Below, piece after piece: positions 61,815 to 64,000 of a stretch of 64,000 bases of DNA. The DNA is from Candidatus Aminicenantota bacterium (GTDB lineage: Bacteria > Acidobacteriota > Aminicenantia > Aminicenantales > Aminicenantaceae), in assembly GCA_020348385.1 (NCBI GenBank), contig CP070750.1, positions 1,373,041 to 1,437,040 of the forward strand, written 5' to 3'. Position 1 is the first letter of the stretch. The number at the start of each line of letters is the position of its first letter. A program made the translations under genes and the position numbers. Under the pieces are notes generated by a model. The model was not told where the DNA came from and searched no databases. It saw only the letters and a program-made list of their open reading frames with translations.

Positions 61815-63515
61815 ATGAAAAAGATAATCCTTCTTCCCTCAAAAATCGCCCAGAAGATCGCAGCCGGGGAGGTTATCGAAAGGCCTTTTTCTGTGGTCAA
61901 AGAGTTGGTGGAGAATTCGCTTGATGCAGGTTCCACGGAAATTAAAGTGGAAGTGATTGAAGGTGGGAAACGGCTCATAAGGGTGTCGGATAATGGCCAA
62001 GGGATGAGTCGGGAAGATGCCTCGATCAGTTTTGAGAGGCATTCCACCAGCAAACTCAAGCAAGAAGAGGACCTGGATAAGATTTCTACTATGGGTTTTC
62101 GTGGTGAAGCCCTTCCCAGCATTTCGGCCGTATCCCGCGTTTCCCTGAAGACTTCCGATGGAATCGGCGAGAAGGGAACCCAGGTTGTGAGAGAAGGAGA
62201 GGAAATGCTCCGATGCGAAGACGTGGCATTTCCAAGAGGGACGAGCATTGAAGTGAAAGACCTTTTCTTCAACCTCCCGGCGAGGCAAAAGTTTCTCCGC
62301 TCGGACAGAGCCGAACTATCCCAGATCGTTAGATATATAACGCACATCGCCCTGGCATTCCCGGAGGTGAGGTTTTCCGTCCAGCACGGGAATCGGCGCG
62401 TGTTTGATTATCCGGCAGTAACCAGCATCAAGGAAAGGCTTTATCAGGTCTATGGGAAATCGGTCCTGGAAAGGCTCATGGCCGTCGATCATGAAGAGGA
62501 TGGACGAGGGATACTCGGTTTTGTTTCCCGTCCCCCCTCAGGCCGCAAGGATCGAAGCCATCAGTTATTTTATGTGAATAACCGCCTCGTCAAAGACCGG
62601 ATGCTACAGGCTGCCTTGAATCAGGGTTTCAGGGGATATCTCGAGAAAGATAGGTTTGCCGAGGCTTTTTTGTTCCTGACCCTTCCCTATCCCGAGGTTG
62701 ATGTCAATGTCCATCCTACCAAGGCCGAGGTTCGCTTCAAGGAGTCCCAACCGATCTTTTATTTGATTCAGGCGGGAATAGCTAAGGCGATAACCAAGGA
62801 ATTGGGGATCAAAGAGGTTTATCCAGCTCAGCCGGAGATCCGGGAATCCCGACGAATCGACGAGAAATATCAACCATCCTTGATGGCGTTTCCCGATAAT
62901 GTGGATGTTCGAATGGAAAAATCGTTCAAGCGCGAAATAAAAAGAGAACCGGGATATCCTCGAGTTTTAGGGCAGTATCTGGACACCTATATTGTGGCGA
63001 CGGCTGAGGATGGGGTCCTGATCATCGATCAACACAACGCGCACGAGAGGGTTTTGTACGAGAGATACATGGAGATCGACCAAAAAGAAGGGTGGCCCCG
63101 AAAGATGTCGCTTCTCCCGATGGTTTTTGACCTTTCAGCTTCTCAGGTCTTGAATTTTGAGCACAACCGGGCACTGTTGGAAGAGGTCGGTTTTCTGGTG
63201 GAGAACATGGGAGGGCGGAGCTTTGCCCTAAAAGAATACCCGGATATTTTCAAGGAAGAGGAAGCCAAGCAGATTTTCCTTTCCCTGCTCGAAGGGATCA
63301 AAGAAGAAAAAGTTCTGGACAAAAAGGGATCTATGATTGCCACTCTCGCTTGCAAAAGTGCTGTCAAGGCGGGCCAACCCCTGGTTTTCGAAAAGATGAA
63401 CTATCTCGTGGAAGAATTGTTCCAAACGACGAATCCCTCCCTGTGTCCGCACGGGAGACCGATCATCCTCAAAATCGGCAGAGGCCAGATAGAGAAGGAG
63501 ATCAAGAGAAAATAG
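61815..63515 (+). CDS. mutL: DNA mismatch repair protein MutL (endonuclease type)
   Basis: This 566-aa protein has an N-terminal GHKL ATPase (AGEVIERPFSVVKELVENSLDA, DNGQGM, TMGFRGEAL) and a C-terminal endonuclease domain with DQHNAHERVLYE, ACKSAVKAGQPL and CPHGRPI. MutL with these motifs nicks DNA itself and does not need MutH. It completes the rpiB-mutL run and is followed by tRNA genes. Confidence 0.95.
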   Translation: MKKIILLPSKIAQKIAAGEVIERPFSVVKELVENSLDAGSTEIKVEVIEGGKRLIRVSDNGQGMSREDASISFERHSTSKLKQEEDLDKISTMGFRGEALPSISAVSRVSLKTSDGIGEKGTQVVREGEEMLRCEDVAFPRGTSIEVKDLFFNLPARQKFLRSDRAELSQIVRYITHIALAFPEVRFSVQHGNRRVFDYPAVTSIKERLYQVYGKSVLERLMAVDHEEDGRGILGFVSRPPSGRKDRSHQLFYVNNRLVKDRMLQAALNQGFRGYLEKDRFAEAFLFLTLPYPEVDVNVHPTKAEVRFKESQPIFYLIQAGIAKAITKELGIKEVYPAQPEIRESRRIDEKYQPSLMAFPDNVDVRMEKSFKREIKREPGYPRVLGQYLDTYIVATAEDGVLIIDQHNAHERVLYERYMEIDQKEGWPRKMSLLPMVFDLSASQVLNFEHNRALLEEVGFLVENMGGRSFALKEYPDIFKEEEAKQIFLSLLEGIKEEKVLDKKGSMIATLACKSAVKAGQPLVFEKMNYLVEELFQTTNPSLCPHGRPIILKIGRGQIEKEIKRK

Positions 63516-63556
63516 GAAAATCCCAATATATTTCCATTTTCCCCTAAAAATTGTAA

Positions 63557-63562
63557 TATAAT
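63557..63562 (+). promoter_or_regulatory. Probable -10 box before the tRNA genes
   Basis: TATAAT lies 40 nt before the tRNA-Pro gene, after the mutL stop. No consensus -35 is seen at 17 bp. Confidence 0.4.
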
Positions 63563-63601
63563 GATTTCCCGAGCCTGCATCAGGTCATCGATTATTCTTT
63601 T

Positions 63602-63676
63602 CGGGGAGTGGCGCAGCCTGGTTAGCGCGCCTGCCTTGGGAGCAGGAGGTCGGCGGTTCGAATCCGCTCTCCCCGA
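63602..63676 (+). tRNA. tRNA-Pro (TGG)
   Basis: The acceptor stem CGGGGAG/CTCCCCG pairs fully. The anticodon arm CCTGC-CTTGGGA-GCAGG has anticodon TGG, and the T-arm GCGG-TTCGAAT-CCGC is standard. CCA is not encoded; the discriminator is A. Confidence 0.95.
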
Positions 63677-63746
63677 TTGTCACCTCTGATGACGGATTGA
63701 AAATCAGCGGGCTTTACGTTATAGTTGGAAAGCTTACATCATCCAC

Positions 63747-63823
63747 GCGCCAGTAGCTCAGCAGGATAGAGCAGCTGCCTTCTAAGCAGCGGGTCGGGGG
63801 TTCGAGTCCTCCCTGGCGCGCCA
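63747..63823 (+). tRNA. tRNA-Arg (TCT)
   Basis: The acceptor GCGCCAG/CTGGCGC pairs fully. The anticodon stem GCTGC/GCAGC surrounds loop CTTCTAA with anticodon TCT, and the T-arm contains TTCGAGT. Discriminator G and the 3' CCA are encoded. Confidence 0.95.
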
Positions 63824-63942
63824 TAAACTCCTTTAAAATCAACACTTTTCTCATTAGGACAGTTTAGCCGGAATTAGTTATTTTTAGCCATTTTTAGGCC
63901 AAAATAGCAAATGAGTGGCAAATCTGTGTTATTAAGGACACA

Positions 63943-64000
63943 CTGGACTCAAAATCCAGTTCACTTCACGGTGAGTGTGGGTTCGACTCCCTCCTCCGGC
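63943..64000 (+). tRNA. 3' half of tRNA-Leu (CAA), no matching 5' half
   Basis: An anticodon arm CTGGA-CTCAAAA-TCCAG (anticodon CAA), a class II variable arm with TCAC/GTGA stem, a T-arm with TTCGACT and the acceptor 3' strand CTCCGGC reach the window end. The expected 5' acceptor GCCGGAG is not found at the required distance; the nearest GCCGGAA lies 76 nt before the anticodon stem, too far for an unspliced tRNA. This looks like a tRNA 3' fragment, as left by integration into a tRNA gene. Confidence 0.6.

Noticed and set aside
63867..64000. Full-length tRNA-Leu starting at GCCGGAA
   Set aside because: The distance from this 5' motif to the anticodon arm is 76 nt, far more than the about 26 nt required, and no intron structure is evident.

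Overview
The window is a compact bacterial chromosome segment of moderate G+C. Many adjacent genes overlap by 4 nt (ATGA or GTGA). The outer-membrane and periplasmic machinery (a TonB-dependent receptor, a TolC-type channel, an RND pump, Tat export, tail-specific protease) marks a Gram-negative cell envelope. A complete V/A-type ATPase operon, paired M16 peptidases, a GH172-type protein and several DUF proteins recall deep-branching lineages such as Aminicenantes (OP8) or Acidobacteria relatives. That placement is an impression from gene content, not a phylogenetic result. There is no rRNA, CRISPR array or intact insertion sequence. All genes are recognisable except one 278-aa protein and a few very short frames.

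Layout. 1-5 kb, minus strand: a SagB-type nitroreductase cut by the left edge, an NhaC-type Na+/H+ antiporter and a UvrA-family protein. 5-10.3 kb, plus strand: DUF3311 protein, Na+/solute symporter, M20 amidohydrolase, MntP, an exported VOC-fold protein and a divergent class I isoprenoid-synthase-fold protein. 10.3-19.9 kb, minus strand: a secreted SGNH-like/dockerin-like protein, a heavy-metal RND efflux operon headed by a small Cys protein with its own promoter, and btuB behind a cobalamin riboswitch. 19.9-20.8 kb: a gene-free stretch holding a REP-like inverted repeat, a hairpin and a 170-bp mobile-like repeat. 20.8-31.8 kb: PLP decarboxylase and B3/B4 protein (plus strand), then minus-strand genes: an operon-like run of SGNH hydrolase, toroid protein, GH172-type protein and two M16 peptidases, followed by trmO, a DUF123 protein and ilvE. 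32-37 kb: a DUF6485/radical SAM/DUF6125 operon, queF, an EamA transporter, and queC-queD-queE.

37-46 kb: the V-ATPase operon in the order unknown-H-I-K-E-C-F-A-B-D. The K subunit keeps the full set of Na+ ligands known from Enterococcus hirae NtpK, which fits the NhaC and Na+/solute symporter genes and suggests sodium bioenergetics. 46-51 kb, minus strand: a P-loop kinase, dCMP deaminase, an apparently exported MurQ-like tandem-SIS protein and a NamZ-type exo-muramidase. 51-55 kb, minus strand: tatA-tatC-DUF362-aldehyde dehydrogenase. 55-63.5 kb, plus strand: S41 protease, then rpiB-glyA-purD-purE-mtaB-mutL. The right edge carries tRNA-Pro, tRNA-Arg and the 3' half of a tRNA-Leu(CAA) that lacks a matching 5' half, possibly an integration site.

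The strongest leads are: the exported MurQ-like etherase next to NamZ; the Na+-type V-ATPase with an unknown first gene; a family of ~110-170 bp inverted-repeat elements placed just upstream of two ribosome binding sites; 21-bp C-rich tandem repeats directly after two stop codons; and the orphan half tRNA.
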